From the NCBI GenBank assembly GCA_003290165.1, contig QNQO01002099.1, forward strand, positions 62,001 through 126,000: DNA of 64,000 nucleotides, read 5' to 3'. The position numbers and the translations under genes are program-made. Of this stretch, positions 35,035-46,200 are shown piece by piece. The notes under the pieces were generated by a model. The model worked only from the letters and a program-made list of their open reading frames with translations, made no database searches and was not told the origin of the DNA. Source of the stretch: Berberis thunbergii (taxonomy: Eukaryota > Streptophyta > Magnoliopsida > Ranunculales > Berberidaceae). Every line of letters starts with the position of its first letter. The stretch's first letter is position 1.

Positions 35035-37333
35035 TTCTTCGAAAAAATTGCAAGACAGAGACAGGGAGCGTCTTTACTTAATTTCCATTAATATCTATCT
35101 GGTCCAAAGGGGAAAACGTTGTATTATATACACCAAACCTTTTTATGTATAACACCGCAAAATAAGGCATAAGCTCCTAGACTTGGTTTAATGGAAAAAG
35201 TGAATAACTTTTTTCGCTCCTCAAAGATAAATTAAAGTAAATAGTTGTACGAAATTCTTGACATAAAATCAAGGATTCTGATTTCGTGAAAAATGTTGAA
35301 ATTTTATGAAATATTTTGTTTTTGAGGTATCAAATTTTTTTTTGAAATTCGAAATATTTATTTATTTCATCATGCCAATCTCAATTTTCGTACATTTTAA
35401 CATGTTATAACCTTAGTTTAGTATTAAAATTTTGTTATATAAGTTATTCTTATGCAATATGAAGTTTATATGACATTATGAGTTTTGTGAACTATTTATG
35501 TAGCATGCAAAAATTCAATTGCTTAAATTATGTTAATAACTTCAAAATGACAATCGAAAATTTAACTTGTTTTCTAAACACAAAGAAACATTTTTGAAAA
35601 TCAATGTATTGAAATTACCTCAAAAAATGAAATCACAATCCTAGGATAAAATGGTGTCATGCACGAATCATTTACACAAATAATTGAGAGGGGATGACGC
35701 AAAAGAGGTCTGGAGCATGCATACTAGAGGAGAACCCTTTTTTTGCAAACTTTTTTATATGTAAGCTTTTTAACACAAGGATGAGAATTTGAGATGATGA
35801 TTCAGCTCCATCGCACAAAAGCAAAAATGTTAATAAGTTTGGTGATGTTGAAATTGAATTGAAAATGGAGTTTGGTTATTTCGTAATCGCTAGTGGTTTG
35901 CAAAGGAAAAAATTTCAAGTGGCGGAATGATTTTGAGTATGAATATATTCTCTAGACATCACATTAGTATGAAACACTTACAATTACAAGTAAGAAATGT
36001 CTATTAAGCACTAGACTTTGTTACTATGTTGAATGCATCTGATTATATAAAATCTCTTATCATTCTACCACCCAAAAAAAAAAAAAAAAAAAACACAAGC
36101 GTATCAACATATATAACTCTTATTTGTTAGGTAATTTGGATAGCTCCTCGAAATACACACTACGTCCTTGAGATCTCTGAAGTGGCTATGAGTTCCTCCT
36201 TCTACTCGTCGCATCTGTAAAACTCACAACACACAAAAGGATTTTGTTTATGAGCCTACAATGCTCAAGTCAGAGACCTTTCGAGAAATAAAACAAAAGG
36301 GAAGACAAATGACATATGAGATGCAAGTGAGTTGCAGAGACTGTGAGTGTTCTCGTGAATTCCCTTATAATCCAACATCTTCCTTGTTTGCTAAGGTGCT
36401 CTATATACACTAGTTTCCTTACCTAATTGTTCATATCTTTGCATTTAATGATCTGATAGAGAATCATGTAAAATATGATCATTTGTCAAGAACTGTAATT
36501 GTCGAGATGTTTTCTTTCGGCATCAGTATCTTTTGCTCGACATGGTTGAACTTTGTCATCTCGGTCTTGTCACTCTCCTGCCTGGTTGACTAAACTTGTT
36601 TCAAATCCACGTGTCATGATCAGATTGGTTGTTTTACATTGGATCCTCCATATAGATGGTTTTCAATCACTATCCACTGTAGTTGACCTTAAAGTTCCCA
36701 TTGTCGGAAGCACCTACGTCTTCATGTCTGATTGGCTGAACCTTCTCCCAAGTTTTCCACTTTGCTCATTTTGTAGAAAGTAACATAATAGTAGGATCTA
36801 AGCATATGAATCAATGAATCATAAACTCTTGTTTAGAGCGCTTACCTGATTAATGCAATCTAAGAAATATTGAAGAAGGTTTGGAGAAATTCTTCCCTCT
36901 GCTAAGTTTGGCCTACAATGGTGTTAATATGGTGTTAAAATATATATGACATAGTTGTAGAAATTGGAGGCCTTAACATCATGCCCCCAAGCTATAATAG
37001 AGAGTAGTACTAAGTCCCACTGATCTTATTACTCGGTGCGCCCATTGGACAAACTTAATTAATAAACAGCATAAAATACCACGTGTATGTGAACGTGAGA
37101 TCGAAAATAGAGTATGTATTGAAATATGTAAATATCTTACACATTTCTCATTAGTTTCGTCTCTGTCGAGGTTGTTCACCTCACTCTATTAGAGAGATCA
37201 TGCCAAACACCACTTAGCTATTTTCCTCTCAATTCCTCCATGCTTGGAGATCACGTGTTGTATCCTTTACCCAGTGGGACAACTGACACATGTTGTATCC
37301 TCCATGTGCAAAGCATGAAGCTCCTCTTCAGGG
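35035..37333. other. Intergenic, no gene seen
   Basis: Upstream region of the 78-residue protein gene followed by AT-rich sequence with an A22 run near 36070. The 76-codon frame at 36553-36783 shows no known family. No exon structure or clear repeat boundaries seen. Confidence 0.45.
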
Positions 37334-37457
37334 AAAGGGAGCGAGGGATGGGTGTAAGCCACCCATTTGCCTCGAGATAAGCGCTATCGTGAATCTTGAA
37401 TCCGATGCATTTATCTCGAGACGGCTCGCCCCTTTACCTCGCTCCCTCCCTCGCTCT
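37334..37457. repeat. Palindromic element, diverged copy 3
   Basis: Inverted repeat with AAAGGGAGCGAGGGATGGG at the left and TTTACCTCGCTCCCTCCCTC at the right. Inner arms CTCGAGATAA and TTATCTCGAG flank an AT-rich loop. It shares the GGGAGCGAGG ends of the elements at 2956 and 32351 but is longer. Confidence 0.5.
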
Positions 37458-38208
37458 GTAGCAAAGCTCCTTCACGCATCTGTCACATGTTATTGCAGAC
37501 ACGTGCGAAATATGTGTTGTTATTGACACGTGTGAGATACGTGCTTTGGAATTTATGGTACAAACAATTTTCACACAACTTAGTCACTTGTAGGTTTTGT
37601 AAACATGCACAATTTAAAGTAACCATCAGTATTACTTGAACGTAAAAGTCACTTGCAAGTACATGCCACATATAAGTCATGTAAACAATACTCCATTGTT
37701 TTAAAAAATCCAGGTCATTTGCGATTGTTAATTTTCTATGGGTTTTTTTCTTCCACTTCATATTCTCCTCATTCATTTGTAAATCATCAATCTCTTTCAA
37801 ATAAATACAAAATTCCAATCCAAAATAGTTGAAAGACGATGTTTGGAGAAGAAGATAGAAGAGAGAAATAGGTAGGGTGGGGTCAAACAAATCGAGAAAC
37901 AAGTCTAAAGAGACTGGAAGAGCTGCTGCCAGTGACAAACTCCCTCAAAATTCAAGAAAAATGGTGGTTTGTAGGTATCTAATGGTTGTGTTAATTAGAA
38001 CTAGGGTGTTGACGCGCTCTTCATGTGCGATATTCAATATTTTTATTTTATTTTGTCACAACCTTTCAATTATAAGTAAAAAAAAATTAAGGGCATATGT
38101 ATAATTTATAAATAATTAATGACTTCAAATAAATGATGTTAGGGGCTTAGATATAATTAACAATATTTGAGAGCGCGGGGTTTTTTCGTAAATAATATGA
38201 ATTTGAAA
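37458..38208. other. Intergenic, no gene seen
   Basis: A 151-codon minus-strand frame (37483-37938) has no recognised domain and a low-complexity composition. I do not call it a gene. Confidence 0.4.
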
Positions 38209-38540
38209 GGGTAATATGTACCATTTAAAATTATAAAAATATCACTAACCACTAGTCACCTAACAATTGTTTTTTCTTGTAAATATGATAGAGTTGGGAG
38301 GACATTTTGGGCATTCAAAAAATTATTATCAAAACACACATTGTTACTGCTCATAAGGGAACCATCGTTATATAGTACAGAAAATGGTACATATGTATAA
38401 TTTAAAATGACAAAAATATCTCTGACCACTATTCACCTAACAATTGGTTTTTCTTGTAAATATGATAGAGTTTGGAAGTTATTTTGGACATTCTAAAAAT
38501 CATGACGAGGAAACACATTGTTGCTCTTCATTAGTGCATG
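38209..38540 (+). repeat. Two direct repeats offset by 177 bp
   Basis: Copies at about 38209-38380 and 38386-38540 share AAATATGATAGAGTT, CACCTAACAATTG and AAACACACATTGTT/AAACACATTGTT. Non-coding. Confidence 0.65.
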
Positions 38541-40205
38541 CACATAACGACAACCTATTTTTATTTGACCCGCAATTGGATAATAAAGGCACCCCAAAGC
38601 CCAACCTTAGTTCCAAAATTTGAAAGACCCTGCTTAATAGCACCACCGCTTCTCTTGATGGATACCACCAACACTCTACTTTCTGAAAAAGACCACCACA
38701 TTTGTGAAGGACACACCATCTGATAAAAAGACACCACCAATAAAAGGTAAGAAAAATCATAACCCCACTTATCCTCTCTCCCTTTATTCTCCATCAACCA
38801 CCGCCGCCACTTCCTTATCCTTTTCCATTGACCACCACTTCCTTGCCACCGCCACCTCTCTTCTTCCTCATATTCTTCTTCTTATTTACCACCTCTCATC
38901 TTTTTTTTCTCCTCTTTTTTCCCTGGCGGTGGCGAGGTGATTGTGGTGTTGATGGGGAGGTGGTGAAGGTAAGGAGGAAGAGAGCGGGAGGTGTCCCACC
39001 TCCTCCCATATTTTTTTCTCCTCCTATTTTTTTTCTCCCTGGCAGTGGCGAGATGGTGACGGTGAAGTGGCGGTGGTGAAGGGGAGGAGAGGTGGCGGTG
39101 GCGAGGTGGTGAACTTCTTCCATCTTTTTTTCTCTTATTCTCATCCTCCTTTTTTTCTCCTTAGCAGTGGCGAGGTGGTGGTGGTGGTGGTGGCGAAGGG
39201 GAGGATAAGAAGAATGAAAGGTGGCAGTGTCCCACCTCCTTTTTTATTTTTTTCTTCTCTTCTTTTTTTCCTCCCTGGCGGTGGCGAGTGGGTAGTGGTG
39301 AAGAGGAGGAGAGGTGGCGGTGTCCCACCTCCTTTTTTTTTAATCTTGCCCTCGCGACAGTTCCTGCAAGTGTGGTGAATTGTCGCAAGGGCAAAATTTT
39401 TGTCCTGTGCTCTTTTTTTTCGTGGCAGTTACCGGGAACCGCCGTGAGGGCAAAATTTTTTGTCTCGTATGGCAATTCCTGCAAGTGGGAAACACACACC
39501 CGCAGAGATTTGGGCGAGTATGGATTCCCCATTTGCAAGAATCGCCACGAGGGACATTTTTTTGCCCTTGCGACGGTTCCTGTGAGTGTGGGTTCCATAC
39601 TCGCTGTCACGGACTAGCAATCCGTGCGACATTATCTATTCAATTCACTAGTAAGTCTATGAGTAATTACTTTGACGGGCACAAATATTAACTTGAGAAT
39701 GCACAATATCAATCTGTAGACAATATAACAATGCACAATAGTCAGCAAAAGCTTTCATTAACATTCAATAGATTACAATGGGGAGGAACGTTCGAAAGGA
39801 CATTGCTCAAGACTAGTTCGATGCTATTGATCGATGGAAATACAAGTTTAAAGTTGAAAAACAATGCAAAGAAAACAATAAAAATGCTAGCGGTAAAGTC
39901 TGGCTCGACTATGCAATGAAAGCAACACGTCCTCACAGTCAAGAGCTCAAACATTCTCCCTATAATATAGATGCTAAGCATTTGGGCACTTTTCAGAAAG
40001 GAACATTGAGTTTTGAGACCATTAGGAAAGTTTTAAAAGGCCTCTGACCTTGATTTCCCTGACCAACAGTACTAGTCCTGACACTCTCCCACACTCAATT
40101 CGCTGACGCCCTCGCAGCGAACTTTTTCAAGTACTCTTCCAGCTTTGAGAGGTACGGCAACAGATGCTCGACTGGCTCCCAGCTGATCTTTGAAGGAGGT
40201 TCATC

Positions 40206-41622
40206 TTACCACTTGACCAAATACTCTCTATCCGGGCCTGTGTTGTTGATGAGGCGGTTAGCTAAGATTTCTTTCACTTCTTGATCTGGCTTAGTATGAT
40301 GCTTAGGCAATGCTTGGGTAGATACATTTCTTGTGGGATCAGTGGCATCTGCATGGTAGGACTTCAAGTTACTTGCATGGAAGACAGGATGGGTGAAACG
40401 GAGCCAATGTGGTAACTTGACGCGATAGGAGACTTTGCCGACTTTCTCAATAATCAGTATCGGTCCCTCATACTTGCGAAACAGATTGTTGTGTGCTCTA
40501 GCTGTCTGTTTATACTTGTTGAACAAATTTAGCTTCACCAATACCAAGTCTCCGACTTCAAAAGGATCAATCCGTCGTTTCTTGTCGGCCCATTTCTCCA
40601 TATGACGGGAGACTTTCTCAAGATAGGCTCAAGCAACTTCAATGTTTTTCTGCCAGGCTTTGACAAATTCAAGAGCTCTTAGGCTGGGTCCTTGGTATCC
40701 GGTAAGTATTGTATGTGGTGTCAATGGTTGTTGTTCAGTAACCAGCTGAAAGGGCTAGAATGAGTAGCTGAGCTCTTTTGTAAGTTGAAACAGAATTGTG
40801 CAACATCAAGTAGTCCCACCCAATTTTTCTGATTTGCACTTACAAAATGACGAAGATATTCTTCGAGCATAGAGTTAAAGCGCTCAGTCTGTCCGTCAGA
40901 TTGGGGATGTTGGCATGTCGACATATTAAGTTTGGATCCCAAGAGCTTGAACAACTCCTTCCAGAACTTTCCTATGAAGCGAGCATCACGGTCGCTAACA
41001 ATGTTTTCGGGCAGTCCCCAATACTTCACTACATGCTTGAGGAACAACTGCGCTGTATCTTCGGCTGTGCAAGTCAGTCCGGTCGGCACAAAGGTCACAT
41101 ACTTTGAGAATCGGTCAACAACTAGAAGGATACACCTGAAATCCTCCACTTTCGGTAACCCAGTAATGAAGTCCATGGAAACACTTTCCCAAGGACGAGT
41201 CGGAACATGTAAGGGCTCTAGTAAGCATACTGGTCGATCTCTTTCAATCTTATCTTGCTGGCAAATAAGACATGTTCGAACATAGACCATTACATCCTCA
41301 TGTATCTACGGTCAATAGTACCCCCTCTCTAGCAATGCAAGTGTTCGTCTCCAACCTGGATGTCCCGCCCAATGGGTGTCATGGCATTCGCTCAAAAGTC
41401 TTTCCTCAAACCAGAGGTTCTTGGAACATAGAGGCGATTACCAGTTGTGAGTATTGCTCCATATTTTATCCAGAACAGTCGAGTTTTGCCCTGCTTGATC
41501 AACTCAGTAATCGCCTTCGCTTGTGGGTCTATCTGTAGGCCTGCTTTAATCTTCTCCAAGATGGTGTGACTCGGACCAGTATGGGTTAGCACTGCAAGGT
41601 CTATTGAGTTCCTTTCAGGCAA
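40206..41622 (-). pseudogene. Integrase and chromodomain region of the deleted LTR element
   Basis: Reading leftwards: a spacer and integrase N-terminus (41622-41392), then a core frame (41290-40721) with CLICQQDK, MDFITGLPK, SDRDARFIGKFW and CQHPQSDGQTER, so the D, D and E positions are present. A downstream frame (40601-40206) has FEVGDLVLVKL, PVFHASNLK and EYLVKW. That last motif is the start of the chromodomain that marks chromoviruses (Del/Reina/CRM type). Stops near 40720, 40629 and 40205 break the frame. Confidence 0.8.
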
Positions 41623-41706
41623 GAATTGATTTCTGAGTTCATTTTTGAGGTCTGCCCAAGTTCTAATAAGGATGCGACATTATTCCATATCTGCATATTT
41701 GGTTCT

Positions 41707-42036
41707 CTACCATAGTTTCGCATCACCTACTAAGTACATGGTCGCCATGGTGACCTTGGCTTCTTCTGATTCGGGGTTCATCGCGCGAAAATACTGTTCC
41801 AGATCAAACAAGAAGTTCTCTAGCTCCTTCCCATCTCGTACCCCAGCGTATGACTTTGGCTCAAGCATTTTCATCCTAGGGTGATCAGTTGTCCCTGTGG
41901 CCTTGGTCAGCAAGCCAACCCTTGCATATAAGTCCTCCAATTGTAATTGGAAGTCACTCATCACCTGAGTTGTGGGGTGAGGCGACTCTTCCATAGCGAC
42001 TGTTCTTCCCTCTAAATTGTCGACGTGCTCAGCCAT
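41707..42036 (-). pseudogene. gag remnant of the deleted LTR element
   Basis: A 110-codon frame with a coiled start region and then KMLEPKSYAGVRDGKELENF and FLFDLEQYFRAM, the entry of the capsid-type gag domain of chromoviruses. It ends at VGDAKLW, where the gag domain would continue with the conserved W region. The rest of gag is deleted. Confidence 0.75.
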
Positions 42037-43045
42037 CTAATCCACTCTGTCTGCCAAGTGAAAGAGTCCATCAAGGCGACTGATTTGTTCTCCCAAACAG
42101 CTCAATTGGTCCATTCTGGTTTCTAGTCTTTGCATTCGACTAGCCTGTCGTTCCTCCATAGCGCCAAGGCACTCATTTAGTTCCTGCATCCTAGTTTGCA
42201 TTCAACAAGCTCTGGCTCTGATACCAACTGTCACGGACTAGCAATCCGTGTGACACTAGCTATCCAATTCACTAGTAAGCCTATGAGTAGTTACTTTGAC
42301 GGGCACAAATATTAACTTGAGAATGCACAATATCAATCTGTAGATAATATAACAATGCACAATAGTCAACAAAAGTTTTCATTAACATTCAATAGATTAC
42401 AATGGGGAGGAACGTTCGGAAAGACGTTGCTCAAGACTAGTTCGATGCTATCGATCGATGGAAATATAAGTTTGAAGTTGAAAAACAATGCAAAGAAAAC
42501 AATAAAAATGCTAGCGGTATAGTCTGGCCCGACTATGCAATGGAGGCAACACCTCCTCACAGTCAAGAGCTCAAACATTCTCCCTATAATATAGATACTA
42601 AGCATTTGGGCACTTTTCAAAAGGGAACATTGAGTTTTGAGACCATTAGGAAAGTCTTGAAAGACCTCTAACCTTGATTTCCCTGACCAACGGTACTAGT
42701 CCTGACACTCGCAGTAACCGCCGCGAGGGCGAAGATATAAAAAAAGGAGGAGAACATCGCCACCGTCCTCCCCATCTCCTTCACCACCATGCAATAGGGA
42801 GGAAAAAAATGATGAGGAGCCCACCACCTCCTCCCCTTCACCACCACGCAACAATGAACCACCCTTTTTTTTCATTATGTGTGGTGGTGGTATGGTGCTG
42901 GTTAGGTGGTGGTGAAGGGGAGGAAGAAGAGGGGGGAGGAGGAGTGGCGGTGGTGGGATTGATGGAGAAGAGAGGGAGAGAGGAGAAGAGGAGTTAGGAT
43001 TACGAATTTTTTTAGTTTATATAGTGATGGTGTCCAACAGAAAAA

Positions 43046-43224
43046 GTGATGATGTTATTTAGCAAGGGCTACACTGAGATACACGAAATCACGAAAATCT
43101 CTCGGCTTTTCCTTCTCTTCTTCTTCTTCACCACTTCGGTTTCCTTTAAAAAAAAAAAAAAAAAAAAAATTCTCTCTCGACTCACATAACACCGGTTCAT
43201 TGATGACTCGCTAATTACAAACGA
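43046..43224 (+). promoter_or_regulatory. 5' leader and proximal upstream region of the nitrilase gene
   Basis: Only about 180 bp separate the transposon end from the ATG. It holds a CT-rich tract (TTCCTTCTCTTCTTCTTCTTC near 43107-43127), an A22 run (43149-43170) and an in-frame TGA at 43204-43206 just before the start. No clear TATA box is seen. CT-rich leaders are common in plant transcripts. Confidence 0.4.
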
Positions 43225-46200
43225 ATGGAAGAAACCGAACACGAATCCGAAACCGTCCTAAAACGACGCCGGGTCGACTCTGACGAACCCACCACCGCCA
43301 AAAACGAGCGGCGAAACAACAGCCGAATCAGAATCCCGGCCCCAGTCGCCCCCGCGCTCAACCACTTGACTCAGGAGCTCGGGCACCGGTCCAACGGCGA
43401 GACGATCCAATGGCTCATCGAGCAAGCGCGGCCCGAACTCGTCCCTCAACGACCCGTCAAGAAACCTCCCCGAGTCAACTCGGTAGCGAACGGCGAGGGG
43501 CCGATTCCGATTGCGTTCACTTACCCAAGCGATAGTGGAGATGGGTTCAGTGGAAAGATCATGGCTTTGGTCCCCATTGAGAGCAGTGGGGACTCTACGG
43601 TTACAGAGGCCGAGGAGGAGAATGGGTCCGTTTCTGGGCCCAGGCCCACTGTCAGGGTCTCCGTCGTGCAGGCTTCCACGGTGTTCTTCGATACTCAGGC
43701 GACTTTGGGTAATGTTTGATTGTGTTTTATGGTTTGTTTTTAGGGTTATTGATGAATTTACTGATTTGGGTATTTAGGGTTTTGGAGAATTTGATTGTGT
43801 TTGTGTTAAAGTTGGGAGCTTTAATGGTTTCTATGTAAGTTTAGGGAGAATGTGAAGGCTATATGACGTTATTAGGTGTTGTGGGTCATCTTTTGTGGTC
43901 CTTTTGTGTCTGGCACTTATAATTCAGCATACTTGCTCTCCTCCTGTGTTACTGTAACAAATAGATTTTCTATGCTCCGGGACCATTTTTGTTTTGATGA
44001 TAATAGAGCCTACTTTTGTTCCTCAGAACCATACAGATTTTGCGTTTTGATATTGAGGGTGCTATCAAGGAACTTATTTATTCAGTGCCGAGAAGCTATA
44101 TGTTTTTCATGTTTGGAACTTTTGAGTGGTTTATGGATGTATATATTAGTATGATATTATGATTTGAAATATGGTTCTGCATCAACCTTGATTGTACTGA
44201 CCTCCGATGCACGTTAGTCATGATTGATGAGCTATTTTGGGAAATCTCATTATCTGCAAGTTTGTCCAATTCAGTTTAGAACTTTTGGGGAGTGGATGAA
44301 GAGAAGAATAGCGAATATTAGAATCTTGTGGTATCCTGCAAAGTGCGGGCTAGGAATCCACTCAAGTATACGTCCATACCTCCCAGATGTTTCCATCAAT
44401 ACTGTTATTAACTTATTTATTTTGGGGGTGGGAGGGGGGAGGTTGGTGTTAATACTTATTTGGTCCGTTTCTTGTTTCTAACTGAATTCGTTGTTTGTCT
44501 CATGTATGCAGATAAGGCGGAAAGGATGATTGCTGGCGCTGCTATACATGGCTCACAGTTGGTTGTATTTCCAGAGGCATTTGTTGGTGGTTATCCCCGC
44601 TTTATAGATGTTTCAACCAATGACAACAATGAGTTCCAAAAGTATCATGCTGCAGCCATTGACGTGCCAGGTGAGATCCATTTGTAGACACCAAAGCCTT
44701 TTATTGTCTCTTGATCTGCAGCTATTGTAACTGTTTATTTCTGACACATCCTACATGGAAACAAATGATATGCAATAAATTATGTAGTTTAACTAGAAAC
44801 AAAATATGAAAAATGTCTGGTCGCAAAATGCTAATATGTGTTTCTTGATTCTTAAAAAATTAATAAAATTGCTGGACAGTAGAAAGACCACTCAATACGT
44901 GTGTCTCCTGCAAGTGAGGAAAGAGAGAGGGTGACCAACCTTTTCCATCTGCAAGATGATGGAAGATGAACCGTCACAGACATTCGCTTCCTCTTTCCTT
45001 GCTCTTTGCCCTACCAAATTCCACAGAAGCGTCTAACTGCACTTGTTTGGTGTTGTTTCCTTGCTTCCTTTGAACCGAAACAATGCATTCACCTTGAAAC
45101 TTATAGCCTAAAGGATGTTATCCTACTATCACCCTCACTTGATTTATTTGTTGTAACCGCAATGGACTTATGCAGTTAAAATGGATAACGGACCCATAAT
45201 GGTCTAGGAGCGTTATAAGTTATTACGGGTTATATTGAGATATAACGGTATATAAGAAAATATTTTTTTAAAATATATTTTTACATCCCCACTAAGTATA
45301 TTGATATGAACTGACACTTTTATTGATGAAAGGAAAGTGAAGATACAAAATGTACAAGCTTTTGAGAGGCTTGACTCTCCTCAACTTGAGTAGCAGCTCT
45401 GTTTACAGAATTTTCAGACCCTTATTATGACCATCCCCACTTCTATTTATACAAAATACATGCTTACAACACTAGACCATTTGTTACAATTGATATCACA
45501 AACTCTTGCCAGCTTTACATTCAACCATCCTGACACAGCTATTTGCCAGCCTGACATCTAACCACAACTGATACAACTATTTGCCAGCTTGTCATTCAGC
45601 CCTGCACCCTGGTTTGACAGATCAGCCACTAACTGCTTCTAACCTCTTTACTTCCATGTTCTTCCTTGTATACGTCCTTGTTCCTCCTTGGATAGACATG
45701 CCGAACTGGTGGCCTATCAATACCCCCGCCCCAAAGACTCACCTTGTCCTCAAGGTGAAACTCCAGAAACAACAAAATCGTGACTGACCTTTGCTGTCCT
45801 AACTCCTTGCTGATCCATGACCCATGATACTTGAATGTTTGGAGGTTTGCTGGCCTAATAAACCGCCCACCTTGATCTGTCGAGAATGGTAGCATGTAAT
45901 GGAAAGGAGGCCAAAGTTGTCGCTTACAAAATTCAGGGTAGAATTTCAGCAACATATCCGGAGGAAGGAAAGTAGGCACAAACTTGAACCTCACCAACAA
46001 GATTTGTGAAACATCATCTTTGTCTCTTAGAGACTTGGGAGCATCACTAGATATAATTGGCAGAGCTTCCTCATTGACTTTCTCAACTGTCCTGGTGTAA
46101 CCATTGTCTTCAAGTTTCAGACTTCTACAATGATCTTCATCTAGTTCTTGTGATTCAGCAGTTTGGTCAACATCACTTTCAGTTTCATTAAACTGTATAT

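Larger units (their letters stand above)
39605..42707 (-). mobile_element. Chromovirus-type LTR retrotransposon with RT deleted
   Basis: Minus-strand element with 479-bp LTRs (42229-42707 is the 5' LTR, 39605-40083 the 3'), both TGTCACGGAC..CCTGACA, and a perfect target duplication CTCGC (39600-39604 and 42708-42712). PBS TGGTATCAGAGC (42226-42215) matches the initiator Met-tRNA. The interior is only about 2.1 kb. Gag runs straight into the end of the RNase H/integrase region, so protease, RT and most RNase H are missing. LTR copies differ at roughly 5 percent of positions by eye. It could only move with help from an intact relative. Confidence 0.9.
38690..43045. mobile_element. TIR element with minisatellite interior, host of an LTR insertion
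   Basis: The outer regions are inverted copies. At the left, GGACACACCATCTGATAAAAA is followed by a C/T-rich stretch (CCTCTCTCCCTTTATTCTCC). At the right, GAGAAGAGAGGGAGAGAGG is followed by GATGGTGTCCAACAG. Between them lie GT-rich and CT-rich sequences. The ~116-bp repeats at 38921, 39037, 39159 and 39273 all carry a GGCGGTGGCGAGG-type core. Subtracting the LTR element at 39605-42707 leaves about 1.25 kb. No transposase is present. Exact ends and target duplication could not be fixed. Confidence 0.45.

Noticed and set aside
37483..37938. 151-codon minus-strand frame
   Set aside because: Long for random DNA but no known domain, no supporting splice structure or repeat context; kept as unassigned intergenic sequence.
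43511..43777. 88-codon frame overlapping nitrilase exon 1
   Set aside because: Alternative frame of a well-supported exon with no recognisable domain.
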